DNA of 64,000 nt from Okapia johnstoni (Eukaryota; Chordata; Mammalia; Artiodactyla; Giraffidae): the NCBI GenBank assembly GCA_024291935.2, contig CM044319.1:70328001-70392000 (forward strand). The letters run 5' to 3'. The position numbers were made by a program, and so were the translations under genes. The notes beneath the pieces are model-generated. The model worked only from the letters and a program-made list of their open reading frames with translations, did not search any database and was not told the origin of the DNA. This document shows positions 23,060-34,798 of this stretch, one piece after another (position 1 is the stretch's first letter; every line of letters begins with the position of its first letter).

Positions 23060-23434
23060 TGTTGTTGTTCAGTTCCTCAGTCGTGTCCAGCTCTTTGTGA
23101 CCCCTTGGACTGCAGCATGCCAGGCTTCCCTGGCCTTCACCATCTCTCAGAGCTTTCTCAAACTCACGTCCATTGAGTCGGTGATGCTGTCCAACCATCT
23201 CATCCTCTATCATCCCCTTCTCCTTCTGCCTTCAATCTTTCCCAGCGTCAGGGTCTTTTCCAATGAGTTGGCTCTTCACATCAGGTGGCCAAAGTATTGG
23301 AGCTTCAGCTTCAGCATCAGTCCTTCCAATGAATGTTCAGGGTTGATTTCCTATAGGATTGCCTGGTTTGATCTTGCAGTCCAAAAGACTCTCAAGAGTC
23401 TTCTCCAACACCACAGTTCGAAAGCATCAATTCA
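23060..23434 (-). mobile_element. BovB 3' end, 5'-truncated
   Basis: This is antisense BovB from the 'gttgttgttcagttcctcag' tail through 'ccattgagtcggtgatgctg' and 'ggtggccaaagtattggag' to 'cacagttcgaaagcatcaa'. It corresponds to the last 125 or so codons plus the 3' tail. It is the same segment as 1682-2053 in the opposite orientation. Confidence 0.92.
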
Positions 23435-24819
23435 CAGTTGCCCATATGAGAAGCAGCTAGATAGAGAACTGGTACCTGAAATTTAAAACATCTGTTCTTG
23501 AAGCTTTAGTTTTGAGGCTGATATTTGGAGTCAGTTCTTTCTTTTTTGGAATCAATATATATGGTATAATTCTTCTGATTGGAAGTTCACATGAGTCTCT
23601 CGTGCTACCTGAGTTTCATCTTTTCTAGAAGGTGCTGGATTTTGTTTTTGAGGACCCTCCTCTGAGGACTTACAGAATTTTGAGAATGCTTTATATCCTA
23701 TATTTTCAGCCACATAAAATATTCTAAAATTGAGGAAGTATGTTTGATCATTTTTGTGTAATATAATAATAGCCCAACAGAAATTTAGCTTTTTATATAA
23801 CTTAGTTAAAAAAAATCACCATGGGCAAAGAATTCTGATAGCATGTCAACAAATCTGTTTATAAAAGATGCAGAATTACAAAATACACAAAATCCCTAGA
23901 TGTCATTTTTGTCATTGTAAAAATATAATTTTTTCATATGAACAAATAATGGAAGATTTAGTATTTACTATTCTTATCAAGTATTATTTTACTCAGAATT
24001 TACTATATATCTGAGTCTTATATAATTGGACATATATATTCAGAGTGCTTGAAGGTTATAGTTCTATAAAATATTTATTGTCAAAATTTTTTCTTCAACA
24101 TTTTTTATTAGGGAATCCATAATACTCAGTATTTCTAGGTGCTCAGATGAGTTTAGATCATGAGGATAACTCACATGCCATTATCTGAGGGATATTCTAA
24201 GAGAGAAGGTTTATCATGCTTTGTTCCAGAGATACAGTCATGGATAGTAACTACATGGACCATTTTGCTGGGATAAAGGACGAGTGCCAGCTTCAGGAAT
24301 GATTCTCTTTCCTGAAGGAATCACCAGGTAGTGTTTTCATTAGGTGGTTGATGTTATAAGTAAACGGTTCATAAGTTACCTTAAATTATTCCAGGAAAAG
24401 ATCTGTTTCAATCAAACTATAGTAATCAAATACCGTGTAACAGATCCAACCCATTTGAAAATGAAATTTGTTGGCAATTTTTCCAGTATCTCTTCTTTAT
24501 AAACTGAAGGAAGGACTCAGAAAATAAGCTATTAGGGATGTTTTCTCAAATGTTAAAAATAAACTTTGTCCAGGAGTCACAGAGTTTTAGCACATCTGAC
24601 TGACACCAGTAGAATGTTCAATCAGAAACCAAGAATGGAGATGCTCTTGATTGATTATTGTAAGAATCTTCAAATAATCCTTAGGAATTCTTTTATGAAA
24701 CAGTGGGTACTAACACTGTGTAGTAATTTAACCTGTTGTGCAGATGACCCCTCATATAGTAAACTATAGATGACCTCCAGCCATTTCCTAAAATTTCTGT
24801 TTTCTTCAACACTCTTAAA
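23435..24819. other. Unassigned AT-rich DNA
   Basis: Nothing recognised. Confidence 0.45.
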
Positions 24820-25029
24820 CATTTATTGTTGTTGTTGTTCAGTCGATAAGTCATGTCTGATTCTTTGTGACCCCGTGGACTGCAGCACACCAGACTTTCG
24901 TGCTCTTCACTATCTCCCGGAACTTGCTCAAACTCATGTCCATTGAGTTGGTGGTGCTATCCAAGCATCTTGTCCTCTCAGTTTGCTCAAATTCATGTCC
25001 ATGAATAAGTCCATGAATAAGCATTTATT
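24820..25029 (-). mobile_element. Short BovB 3' end, TSD, internal duplication
   Basis: 'catttatt' at 24,820-24,827 and 25,022-25,029 flank antisense BovB 3' text. The segment 'ttgctcaaactcatgtccat' (about 24,924) is partly repeated at about 24,982, and 'gtccatgaataa' is repeated again just before the end. This shows local slippage or patchy copying at the 5' end of the insertion. Confidence 0.85.
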
Positions 25030-25516
25030 ACTCTGTGTTAGACTGACAGGAACCGCAGGAGAGCAGAATATGACACTTCAAGATACGCTGCATTGATGTA
25101 CGCATTATTTTGAGTTGTAGACACCGAAAAACCAGAAAATCTCCCCCTATTTTGCTCTGAACCCCTCTTGCCTGCCTAGAAATGGCTCCGTGAAAAGGAA
25201 CTCAATTGTCATCAAGCCCCTCCCCAAGAGTATCACCAACCAGGGAAGATGGACTGTTGTTACAGGAGAGGAGAGTAGATGCTAACACTATATTCATACA
25301 GACTTTGCTACAAGCTATCATTTCTCCCATCTGTTCTTCTAAGAGCCCATTGAGCTTTTCTAAGAATCATTTATTCTTCCCTAAAAGGCCTTCATTCTCC
25401 TATTAAGTCTATTTCCTCTTCCCTAATGAGATGCTATTTAAACCTGAGTTCTTAAGCCACCTCATTGACTTACTTTATTTTTTTTCCTGCGTATCTCCCA
25501 TGTGCTCATAAAGTAT
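25030..25516. other. Unassigned DNA
   Basis: No gene or repeat is recognised. Confidence 0.45.
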
Positions 25517-25711
25517 GAAAAAAAAGTGTTAGTCACTCAGTTGTGTCTAACTCTGTGACTCCATTGACTCTCTCCATGGAGTTCTCCAGGCAAGAATACT
25601 GAAGTGGGTACCCATTCCCTTCTCCAGGGGTTCTTCCTGACTCAGGGAATGAACTGGGGTCTCCCTCATTGACGACAGATTCTTTACCATCTGAGCTACC
25701 ATGGAAGCCCC
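25517..25711 (-). mobile_element. Bov-tA SINE
   Basis: Antisense Bov-tA: A-rich start and 'gtgttagtcactcagttgtg', 'aggcaagaatactgaagtgg', 'tgactcagggaatgaactgg' and 'ttaccatctgagctacc', ending 'atggaagccc'. It sits 35 bases from the 3' end of the large BovB. Confidence 0.92.
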
Positions 25712-25745
25712 AATATGTGGTAGTATAATTCTATTTGTCTCTTGA

Positions 25746-28700
25746 TTCAGTTCAGTTCAGTCGCTCAGTTGTGTCCGATTCTTTGCAAGCCCATGAGTCC
25801 CAGCACACCAGGCCTCCCTGTCCATCACCAACTCCCAGAATTTACCCAAACTCATGTCCATCAAGTCGGTGATGCCATCCAACCATCTCATCCTCTGTCG
25901 TCCCCTTCTCCTCCTGCCCCCAATCCTACCCAGCATCAGGGTCTTTTCCAATGAGTCAACTCTTCGCATGAGGTGGCCAAAGTATTGGAGTTTCAGCTTC
26001 AACATCAGTCCTTCCAATGAACACCCAGGACTGATCTCCTTTAGGATGGACTGGTTGGATCTCCTTGCAGTCCAAGGGAATCTCAAGAATCTTCTCCAAC
26101 ACCACAGTTCAAAAGCATCAGTTCTTTGGCACTCAGCTTTCTTCACAGTCCAACTCTAACATCCATACATGACTACTGGAAAAACCATAGCCTTGACTAG
26201 ACAAACCTTTGTTGGCAAAGTAATGTCTCTGCTTTTTAATATGCTGTCTAGGTTGGTCATAACTTTCCTTCTAAGGAGTAAGCATCTTTTAATTTCATGG
26301 CTGCAATCACAATCTGCAATGATTTGGTCAGGTGGTCTGGTATTCCCATCTCTTTTGGAATTTTCCACAGTTTATTGTGATCCACACAGTCAAAGGCTTT
26401 GGCATAGTCAATAAAGCAGAAATAGATGTTTTTCTGGTACTCTCTTGCTTTTTTGATGATCCACTGGATGTTGGCAATTTGATCTCTGGTTCCTCTGCCT
26501 TTTCTAAAACCAGCTTGAACATCCAGAAGTTCACGGTTCACGTCTTGCTGAAGCCTGGCTTGGAGAATTTTGAGCATCACTTTACTAGTATGTGAGATGA
26601 GTGCAATTGTGCGGTAGTTTGAGCATTCTTTGGCATTGCGTTTCATTGGGATTGGGATGAAAACTGGTGTTTTCCAGTCCTGTGGTCACTGCTGAGTTTT
26701 CCAAATTTGCTGGCATATTGAGTGCAGCACTTTCACAGCATCATCTTTGAGGATTTGAAATAGCTCAACTGGAATTCCATCACCTCCCCTAGCTTTGTTC
26801 GTAGTGATGCTTTCTAAGGCCCACTTGACTTCACATTCCAGGATGTCTGGCTCTAGGTGAGTGATCACACCATCGTGATTATCTGGGTCATGAAGATATT
26901 TTTTATACAGTTATTCTGTGTATTCTTGCCACTTCTTCTTAAATTCTTCTGCTTCTGTTAGGTTCCTACCGTTTCTGTCCTTTATCGAGCCCATCTTTGC
27001 ATGAGATGTTCCTTTGGTATCTCTAATTTTCTTGAAGAGGTCTCTATTCTTTCCATTCTGTTGTTTTCCTCTATTTCTTTGCATTGATCGCTGAGGAAGG
27101 CTTTCTTATCTCTCTTTAATATTCTTTGGAACTCTGCATTCAAATGGGAATATCTTTCCTTTCTCTTTGCTTTTCACTTCTCTTCTTTTCACAGCTGTTT
27201 GTAAGGCCTCCTCAGACAGCCATTTTGCTTTTTTGCATTTCTTTTCCATTAGAATGGTCTTGCTCCTGTCTCTTGTAAAATGTCAGGAACCTCACTCCAT
27301 AGTTCAGCAGGCACTCTGTCTTTCACGTCTAGTCCCTTAAATCTTTTTCTCACTTCCACTGTATAATCGTAAGGGATTTGATTTAGGTCATACCTGAATG
27401 GTCTAGTGGTTTTCCCTACTTTCTTCAATTTAAGTCTGAATTTGGCAATGAGGAATTCATGATCTGAGCCACAGTCAGCTCCCAGTCTTGTTTTTGCTGA
27501 CTATATAGAGCTTCTATATTCTTTGGCTGCAAAGAATATAATCAATCTGATTTCGGTGTTTACCATCTGGTGATGTCCATGTGTAGAGTCTTCTCATGTG
27601 TTGTTGGAAGAGATTGTTTGCTATGACCAATGTGTCCTCTTGGCAAAACTTATTAGCCTTTGCCCTGCTTCATTCTGTACTCCAAGGCCAAATTGGCCTG
27701 TTACTCCAGGTATTTCTTGACTTCCTACTTTTGCATTCCAGTCCCCTATAATGAAAAGGATGTCTTTTGAGGGTGTTAGTTCTAAAAGGTCTTGTAGGTC
27801 TTTGTAGTACCGTTCAACTTCAGCTTCTTCAGTATTACTCGTTGGGGCATCAGCTTGGATTACTGTGAGATTGAATGGTTTGCCTTGGAAATGAATAGAG
27901 ATCATTTGTTGTTTTTGGGATTGCATCCAAGTACTGCATTTCAGACTCTTTTGTTGACCATGATGGCTACTGCATTTCACCTAAGGGATTCTTTCCCACA
28001 GTAGTAGATATAATGGTCATCTGAGTTAAATTCACCCATTCCAATCCATTTTAGTTCGCTGATTCCTAAAATGTTGATGTTCACTCTTCCCACCTCCTGT
28101 TTGACCACTTCCAATTTGCCTTGATTCATGGACCTAACATTCCAGGGTCCTATGCAATATTGCTCTTTACAGCATCAGACCTTGCTTCTATCACCAGTCA
28201 CATCCACAACTGGGTGTCCTTGTGTACAAGGTTCTGTTTGTGCCCTCCAAGAGTCTATTTCCCAGTCCTGGGTAAGTTCTGGCAGTTCTGTGGTGGGCTT
28301 AATGGTGACCTCCTCCAAGAGGGCTATGCCATACCCAAGTCTGCTGCACCCAGAGCCCCTATCCCTGTGGAAGTCCACTGCTGATCCGTCCCTCCACAAG
28401 AGACACTCAAACACAGTTCTGTCTCAGTCTCTGTGGGGTCCCTGGGTCCTGGTGTGTACAAGGTTTGTTTGAGTCCTCTTTGTGTCTCTGGCAGGAATGG
28501 GGTTTGATTCTAAACGTGAATTCACCCCTTCTGCCATCTTGCTGGGGCTTCTCCTTTGCCCTTGGACGTGGGGTATCTCCTCACAGCCACTCCAGTGCCT
28601 ACCATCTTACTGGGGTTTCTCTGACTTTGGACATGGAGTATCTCCTCATGGCCGGGCCAGCGAAGCTCAGCCACCACTCCTGACCTTGGACGTGGGATAT

Positions 28701-28836
28701 CTCCTCACAGCCACCGCTCCTGAGCTTTGACATGGGGTATCTCTTCATGACTGCTCCAGCAAAGTGCAGCCACCACTCCTGTCCTTGGACATGGGGTATC
28801 TCCTCTCAGCTGCTCCACGGCTGCACATCTGCCCGC
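25746..28836 (-). mobile_element. Near full-length BovB LINE, catalytically dead
   Basis: This is an RTE-clade non-LTR retrotransposon about 3.1 kb long. From its 5' end (high coordinates) it shows a tandem leader (28,555-28,820) and then endonuclease remnants. The frame at 27,621-27,980 contains the APE-type motif GDWNAKVG. Next come the RT start (26,686-26,868, with DAVKVLHSICQQIWKTQQ) and the RT core (26,257-26,646, AFDCVDHNKLWKI). The C-terminal part (25,757-26,146) ends in KNRTQLSD, followed by the 'gttcagttcag' terminus. Frames are broken by several stops and shifts. At about 26,310-26,322 (+ strand) the text jumps from the 'tgcaatgattt' segment to 'ggtcaggtggtctgg'. Compared with the copy at 56.3-57.8 kb this removes about 420 bases, including the YADD site. 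It cannot encode an active enzyme. No clear target-site duplication was found. Confidence 0.93.
28555..28820 (-). repeat. BovB 5' tandem array (five units)
   Basis: Five diverged units share the core 'ttggacgtggggtatctcct', starting near 28,561, 28,625, 28,685, 28,728 and 28,784, at spacings of about 45-65 bases. They sit at the 5' end of the large BovB. A repeated leader like this is typical of LINE promoter regions, so these units may have carried promoter activity. Confidence 0.85.
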
Positions 28837-30239
28837 TCAAAAGGGTCAAAGCAAAATATTTTTTCCTCTCCTACAGAACTGAGATCAAAGACTGAGTCAG
28901 GAAAACCAGTGAATATTATACAATATAGTGTGATCCAAGTTATAATAAAGGGAAACTTCTGGGAGATATTTGATCCCTACCACATTTGTTGGGAAAAGGT
29001 GGAATTAGGGAATGCTTCTTATGAAAGTGCTTCTGAAAGTACTTTGGAACGATTGTATTCATTTGCCTTGTGATTTAAATAAAGGAAGTTTAAGGGCATA
29101 GGGTTATCAGAGACATGAGTGTATCAGGAAAATTGGAAATAACTTTGATGTGATTTATTGTGAATGGGAAAAATGCAGTCAAAATTGAAAAGAAATAACC
29201 CCCAAAGAGGACAAACAAGATTAAAAGGAAAGGAAATGTGAATAGTTTGAAGATAAATGCAGTGACAATTCATGTTGCTGCCCTATAGGGTAGGAAAATG
29301 AAACTCACTGGGTCCTTTCATCATTAAGCTGAAAAGTGAAATGAGTAATTGCCAGAATAAGTATGGTTCATCTACTGCAAGTAAGGAGAGGGTGAAATGG
29401 TGATTTGAAAATAACATCCTAAAGTAGTAGGTGATGGGAAAGAAAGAAGAGATCATCTATCTCTAATTGGTAGAGTGGTTTGTTTTGCCTCAAGTGCCCA
29501 AAATGATAAGAAAAGGCATGCTATGTTAAGTGCAATCAATCTGAGACATTGTCAAAAATTAAACCTGTTTTTAAAAATGGGTAAATGGCCTTTGCTTCTT
29601 ACTAATGAATTGATATTAATTACACCATAGTGTGTTAATACTTCCCAGTTTATTTTTTTAGAAATAAAGTATTTTTTAAATATGCATCTTAAGCATATTT
29701 AAAAGACATTACATCTGGGATTGTTTCGTGCTGCAATGAAAAGAGCTGGCAGCTGGATCCTTCTAGCAGATATTCAGCTGCCTTTTCTTCTCTTTAAGTG
29801 TAGAACCAGAGATAGGGATTACTTTTATAAATATGTAATTATGAATTTTTTCAGATTCTGATTAATAATTCATCCTCAACTCCTATAACATTATGTTCTG
29901 AATGTTAAACAACTGGATGAGTCAAAATTTGATATTTAAGGAGATTAAGGAGAATATTATGCATATATTTTAGTTTTCATAGTTCCCTTGTAGAATACTA
30001 GGAGAGTATAATTTGAAATAAATTTGCTTCTCATACTGAAGCCACATATCCATGAGTTTCACTCAAGAAAAGTCATTGTTATCTATGGCTTTAATACTCA
30101 TAGGGGCCATATGACATGGTCCTGATCCAAAACAAGGATGCTTATTTGAACCAGAAAGCAGAGCTAGGCAGAGTGTGTTCTTCCCTCTCCTCTCTTATTA
30201 ACATGGAATCTGAAGTCTACTTTAAATTTATATGGCATA
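28837..30239. other. Unassigned AT-rich DNA
   Basis: Nothing recognised. Confidence 0.45.
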
Positions 30240-30465
30240 ACAGAGTGATTAAAAGAGAATTCCTTAATTCAAATCAGAGTCCAGTCTCTTGAAAGTTGGA
30301 AAAAATTTGGGTAAAAATGTACAGGATCTCTCCTTGTCTCTACTGTAAATATAAAAAGTTACTATCCTTCCCTCACAGGGTTATTATAAAAGTTAAATGA
30401 AATATTATTTCTAAAGTATAAAGTATAGTGTCTAGTGTGTAATATGAATGAACTTATTGAACCTT
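30240..30465 (+). mobile_element. Diverged MIR SINE
   Basis: MIR-like phrases appear in order: 'cagagtgattaaaagagaat', 'ttcaaatcagagtccag', 'ccctcacagggttattataa' and 'agttaaatgaaatatt'. The copy is old and decayed. Confidence 0.6.
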
Positions 30466-31571
30466 AGCTGTTTTAGTTATTATTCAAGAAGGGATGCAAT
30501 GGAGTAAAGTGTGTGTGTGTGTGTGTTTTGTTAAAGGAAAATTATTCTGACACTTGTTCATGGTAAGAAAGAGTTATTCAAACTACTATAATAAGGGCAT
30601 TGAAGTGGGAGAGATTGGGCTCAACTCCAAACACAGCAAATATAGCTGAGGATTGATAGCCAATGTGCAATGTGGGATTCAATGTATAAAAATTACTATG
30701 TGGAGACATCATGGGTAGGAGAATTCTTGCTAAATTGTCCTAATAGGATTCTTGCTAAAGACAGGCCAGGGATTCAGACATCAAAGATGGGAGAGGAAGA
30801 AATTGATGAGGTATCAACAATGAAGGATTCTGTCCAAACTGACTTCTTAGGATACTTTGTGAAGATTGGGCTGATGGGCAGGCCATAGACAGTAGGGATG
30901 GGGGAGTGGAGGGCTAGTCAAAAAGAAGGCTCAGAAGAGTCTGTGAAGTTTGGTCAAAAAGTCTTTGTCGGTGTGTGTGTGAATGTGTGTGTACAGTGGT
31001 GGTGAAGACCAGGGCAAAGGAAAATGTGGATCCTTTTGTTCAAAACAATTTGAAGTTAACAAAAAAATGGCATTAAACCAAAACTGGACCCCACTAAGCC
31101 TGTAACCTGAAGGACTCTATAGGTTCTGATCCATAGAGCTGAACCAAGGTGGGAGCAGTAGACAGCACGAAGACCCATTTTAAATAAAAAGCCAGAGAAA
31201 TACAATTATCTGGATAGAGTTATAGAAATAGAAGTTACCTAAAGTTTCCTTGGTTTTTTTCTGAATCAGTTAACTGCCTTAAATGATTACTGGGGGAAAA
31301 CTAAAAGAAATCAAGGTAGGGGAGACCCAAGTACATAATGAAGGCTATAATCATTTAATGTGAATTCAGCATTTCAAGAAATGTTTGTCTGTATTAGGGC
31401 CCACTTTTCTGTCAGAATCTGTGTTTTGAGACTTCAAGTTTTTAGAGTATCTAAGAAAATTTAGAAAAATATCACTTACTTGTTTTTATGTTTTACTTTA
31501 ATCTTGCTATGGCTTTCTCCTGGTGCATGAAGAATAGAATTCAAACTTCTTACTAGTGTTTACAAGGTTGT
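30466..31571. other. Unassigned DNA with two short GT runs
   Basis: (GT)n tracts lie at about 30,510-30,526 and 30,970-30,992. No gene is recognised. A 72-codon frame at 30,670-30,888 has no family features. Confidence 0.45.
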
Positions 31572-31867
31572 ACTAGTTAGGCTTGGGCTTACTAGGTGGC
31601 TCACTGGTAAAGAATTCATCTGTCAATGGAGGAGACAGGAGATGTGGATTCGATCCCTGGGTTAGAAAGATCCCCTGGAGATGGAAAAGGCAGCCCACTC
31701 CAGTATTCTTGCTTGGAAAATCCCATGGACAGAGGAGCCTTAAGGGCTATAGTCCAGGAGATCATAAAGAGTCAGACACAACTGAGAAACTGAGTGTGCA
31801 TGTGTGGGTAGGCACGCACGCGCACGTGCGCGCGCGCGCACACACACACACACACACACTACTTAGG
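31572..31867 (+). mobile_element. Bov-tA SINE with alternating-repeat tail and TSD
   Basis: 'actagttagg' (31,572-31,581) and 'actacttagg' (31,858-31,867) flank a sense Bov-tA: 'taggtggctcactggtaaag', 'gattcgatccctgggttag', 'aaagatcccctggagatgg' and 'gagtcagacacaactgag'. The 3' tail has become a simple repeat, so the microsatellite lies inside the duplication and grew from the SINE tail. Confidence 0.93.
31812..31859. repeat. 48-bp alternating purine/pyrimidine tract
   Basis: GCAC, GTGC, (CG)n and (CA)n blocks together give strict purine-pyrimidine alternation from 31,812 to 31,859, including a run of CG dinucleotides near 31,828-31,838. This sequence class readily adopts Z-DNA under supercoiling. 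Confidence 0.92.
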
Positions 31868-32065
31868 ACAGTGTCAGCTCTATAAGACAAAACCCCTCTG
31901 TGGTTAGCACAGTTAATCTGTTCAGGTGATCATAAGTTTTCAAAGAGAATAAAACTGAAAAAATGTCATTTCTGTTTCTTACTAAATTTACCAACCCTGA
32001 TTCAAAGAACAGATGAGCCTATTCCAAAAATTTACTTGTGTTTTCAGCATATCAAAACTTTGGTT
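31868..32065. other. Unassigned spacer
   Basis: Nothing recognised. Confidence 0.4.
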
Positions 32066-33132
32066 TTGTTGTTGTTGTTTTTCAGTTGCTAAGTCATGTC
32101 CAACTCTTTGTGACCCCATGGACTACAGCAAACAAGGTTTCCCTGTCCTTTATTATCTCCCAGAGTTTGCTCAAACTTATGTCCATTGAGTCAGTGATGC
32201 CATCTAACCATCTCATCCTGCATGGACCCCTTCTCCTCCTACCTTCAATCTTTCCCAGCATCAGGGGCTGTTTCAGTGAGCTGGCTCTTCACATTAGGTG
32301 ACCAAAGTATTGGAGCTTCAGCTTTAGCATCAGTCCTTTCAATGAACGTTTGACTATATGAACCTTTGTTGGCAAAGTAATGTTTCTGCTTTTTAATATG
32401 CTAGCCAGGTTTGCCATAGCTTTTCTTCCAAGGAGCAAATGTCTTTTAATTTCATGGCTGAAGTCACCATCTTCGGTGATTTTCGGAGCCCAAGAAAAGA
32501 AACTCTGCCACTGTTTTCAATTGTCCACTTCTATTTGCCATGAAGTGGTGGGACCAGATGCCATGATCTTAGCTTTTTCAGTGTTGAGCATTGAGTTAGC
32601 TTTTCACTCTCCTCTTTCACCTTCATCAAGAGGCTCTTTAGTTCCTCTTTGCCTTCTGCCATTTGAGTGGTATCATCTGCATATCTGAAGTTGTTGATAT
32701 TTCTCCTGGCAATCTTGATTCCAACTTGTGATTCATCCAGCCTGGTATTTCACATGATATACTCTGCATATAAGTTAAATAAGTAGGGTGACAATATACA
32801 ACCTTGAAGTACTTCTTTCCCAATTTGGAACCAGTTCATTGTTTCATGTCCAGTTCTAACTGTTGCTTCTTGACCAGCATACAGATTTCTCAGGAGGCAG
32901 GTAAGGTGGTCTGGAATTTCCATCTCTTTAAGAATTTTCCAGTTTGTTGTGATCCACAAAGTCAAAGGCTTTAGCAGAGTCAATGAAGCAGAAGTGAATA
33001 TTTTTCTGAATTCTCTTGCTTTTTCTATGACTCAATGGATGTTGGCAATTTGATCTCTGGTTCTTCTGCCTTTTCTAAGTCCAGCTTGTACATCTGGAAG
33101 TTCTCGGTTCACGTACTGCTGATGCCTAGCTT
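32066..33132 (-). mobile_element. BovB LINE, 5'-truncated and internally deleted
   Basis: Antisense BovB starts at the 'ttgttgttgttgtttttcag' tail. At about 32,347 it jumps from the 'cctttcaatgaac' segment to 'atgaacctttgttggcaaag', skipping about 150-180 bases present in the other copies. It then continues through the RT catalytic segment, where the reverse complement of YADD codons is at about 32,671-32,687 (residues RYADD-like), and the frame at 32,750-32,983 (NLYAGQEATVRTGHETMNWF). It stops near 33,132. Frames are broken. Confidence 0.92.
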
Positions 33133-33228
33133 ACTGATAAAGTGAAAGTGAAAGTCACTCAGTTGTGTCTGACTTTTTGCAACACCATGGACTGTATATA
33201 GTCCATGGAATTCTCCAGGCCACTGATA
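33133..33228 (-). mobile_element. 5'-truncated Bov-tA fragment with 7-bp TSD
   Basis: 'actgata' at 33,133-33,139 and 33,222-33,228 bracket about 82 bases of antisense Bov-tA ('agtgaaagtcactcagttg' to 'atggaattctccaggc'). The tRNA half is absent. It contains the small inverted repeat 'ccatggactgtatatagtccatgg' region, caused by decay of the SINE. Confidence 0.8.
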
Positions 33229-34527
33229 TGTCTTCAGCAAATCTAGCTTATGGTTACTTACTTAATTTAGCATTGTTGGTCTCTGCTTCACCTAGCCCAT
33301 TCCTTGGCTTAGTGCATCAATACAATAGAGAATAGGGTTTATTTGCTCACCTAACTTCAGGTATACAGTGTCATAGCAGAACTAGTTACAGCAGTTCCAG
33401 ATGGCAAATCTTGATACCACCTTGTTCAGAAAAAGAGTAAGAACTGCTTCAGGTGGTTATCTCAGGTCATCAAGAAATATGCTTCCCTACAAACATCTCC
33501 TCACTTTTGTTGAGGTATGCAGATCATGTTCCCATTTCTGAACCAATCACTGTGGCTAGAGGCATGCAGTTACCCTCAATAAATTAAGACTTTCCCTTGA
33601 TTTCCCACCCCAGAAGCATCTTCTGAAACACAGGAGCTACTTGGAGGTGAAGCAGATGCTCAAAAATTTGCCAGGATAGTTGGGAGTAGGGGAAAAAAAG
33701 GAGTAAAAAATGACTTCTAGTTGTATTTACAGGAGGAAGTAGAAGATGCTATCAGTGAAGAGCAGATCAAGGAACAAATCAAATAATTAAAAAGCCAGCA
33801 TATTGAAAGCTTCTCTATGTAACTGTGTGGAAATTGAAATACCAGTTATGACACAGGTAGTTATTTGTGGGTGCATCAGTGAAGCAGGGTCTTAGGTTTC
33901 ACGAAATAAAAAGTTTGTCTCCACCACCTTCTCAAGTCTGTGAATTATTGTGATAAGGGAGTGAAAGTGGGTGGTACAGAGATGGAGTGGATTTTAAGGA
34001 AATTGAAGGAGCAAGAAGAATACCTATCCCACCTAGAAAGACAGTAATGTGAAGAGTAGGAAAGAAAAGCCACTGCCATTTACAGGCAATGTCTTCAAGG
34101 CACAGCTAGGTTTCAGTTAGAGCAGCTAATGGGAGATTTAGAGAAAAATCTGTGAATACAAGATATTTGCATATGAAGAGCCATGGGTTTCATAGGCCTC
34201 TACTGATGCCTTGTTTTCATTCCAGGCCAACTCTATAGTCTATCGGGCCTCTCAGTACATATGAGCCCAGTGTATGCTTTTACCCCCAAACATGCACACA
34301 TGGATCCTTCACTGTTTCTCTGCATACTTATCCACAATATGCATGGTATAAGAGACTGCACTCAGGTACCTGCTCAGCTATAGTTAATTTATGGAGAGAA
34401 TGCCATGCCATGTTGAATTCAGGACTGTACCAAAGCCAAGGCTTCCCTAAGACAATTTCCCCATAGTCTGTGTGCAGAGCAGTGGGTCCCTACTTTCTAT
34501 ATTCTTGGATATCTCCTGAATTATTCT
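33229..34527. other. Unassigned DNA
   Basis: No gene or young repeat is recognised. The text before 34,528 contains 'attcttggatatct' twice (34,501 and 34,523). Confidence 0.45.
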
Positions 34528-34798
34528 TGGATATCTGCAGAAGCTGAAACTCCAATACATTGGCCACCTGATGTGAAGAACTGACTCATTTGAAAAGACC
34601 CTGAGGCTGGGAAAATTGAAGGTGGGTGGAGAAGGGGATGACACAGGATGAGATGGTTGGATGGCATCACCAACTTGATGGACATGGGTTTGAGCAAACT
34701 CTTGGAGTTAGTGATGGACAGGGAAGCCTGGTGTGCTGCAGTCTATGGGGTCACAAAGAGTCAGACACGACTGAGTGACTGAACTGAACTGGATATCT
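34528..34798 (+). mobile_element. BovB 3' end (sense) with 9-bp TSD
   Basis: 'tggatatct' at 34,528-34,536 and 34,790-34,798 bracket BovB 3' text: 'gcagaagctgaaactccaat', 'aagaactgactcatttgaaa', 'ggatggcatcaccaacttg' and 'gagtcagacacgactgagtg'. It ends with 'actgaactgaac'. Confidence 0.93.

Noticed and set aside
25854..26595. Plus-strand frames across the BovB copies (also at 45.1 and 56.4 kb)
   Set aside because: They are antisense shadows of BovB coding sequence. The repeated '[14 protein letters not shown]'-like proteins at several loci are the reverse strand of the same LINE segment, not a gene family.
28121..29073. Several plus-strand frames near 28.1-29.1 kb
   Set aside because: They are antisense to the BovB 5' leader and its tandem units. 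Repetition of the peptide text follows the DNA array.
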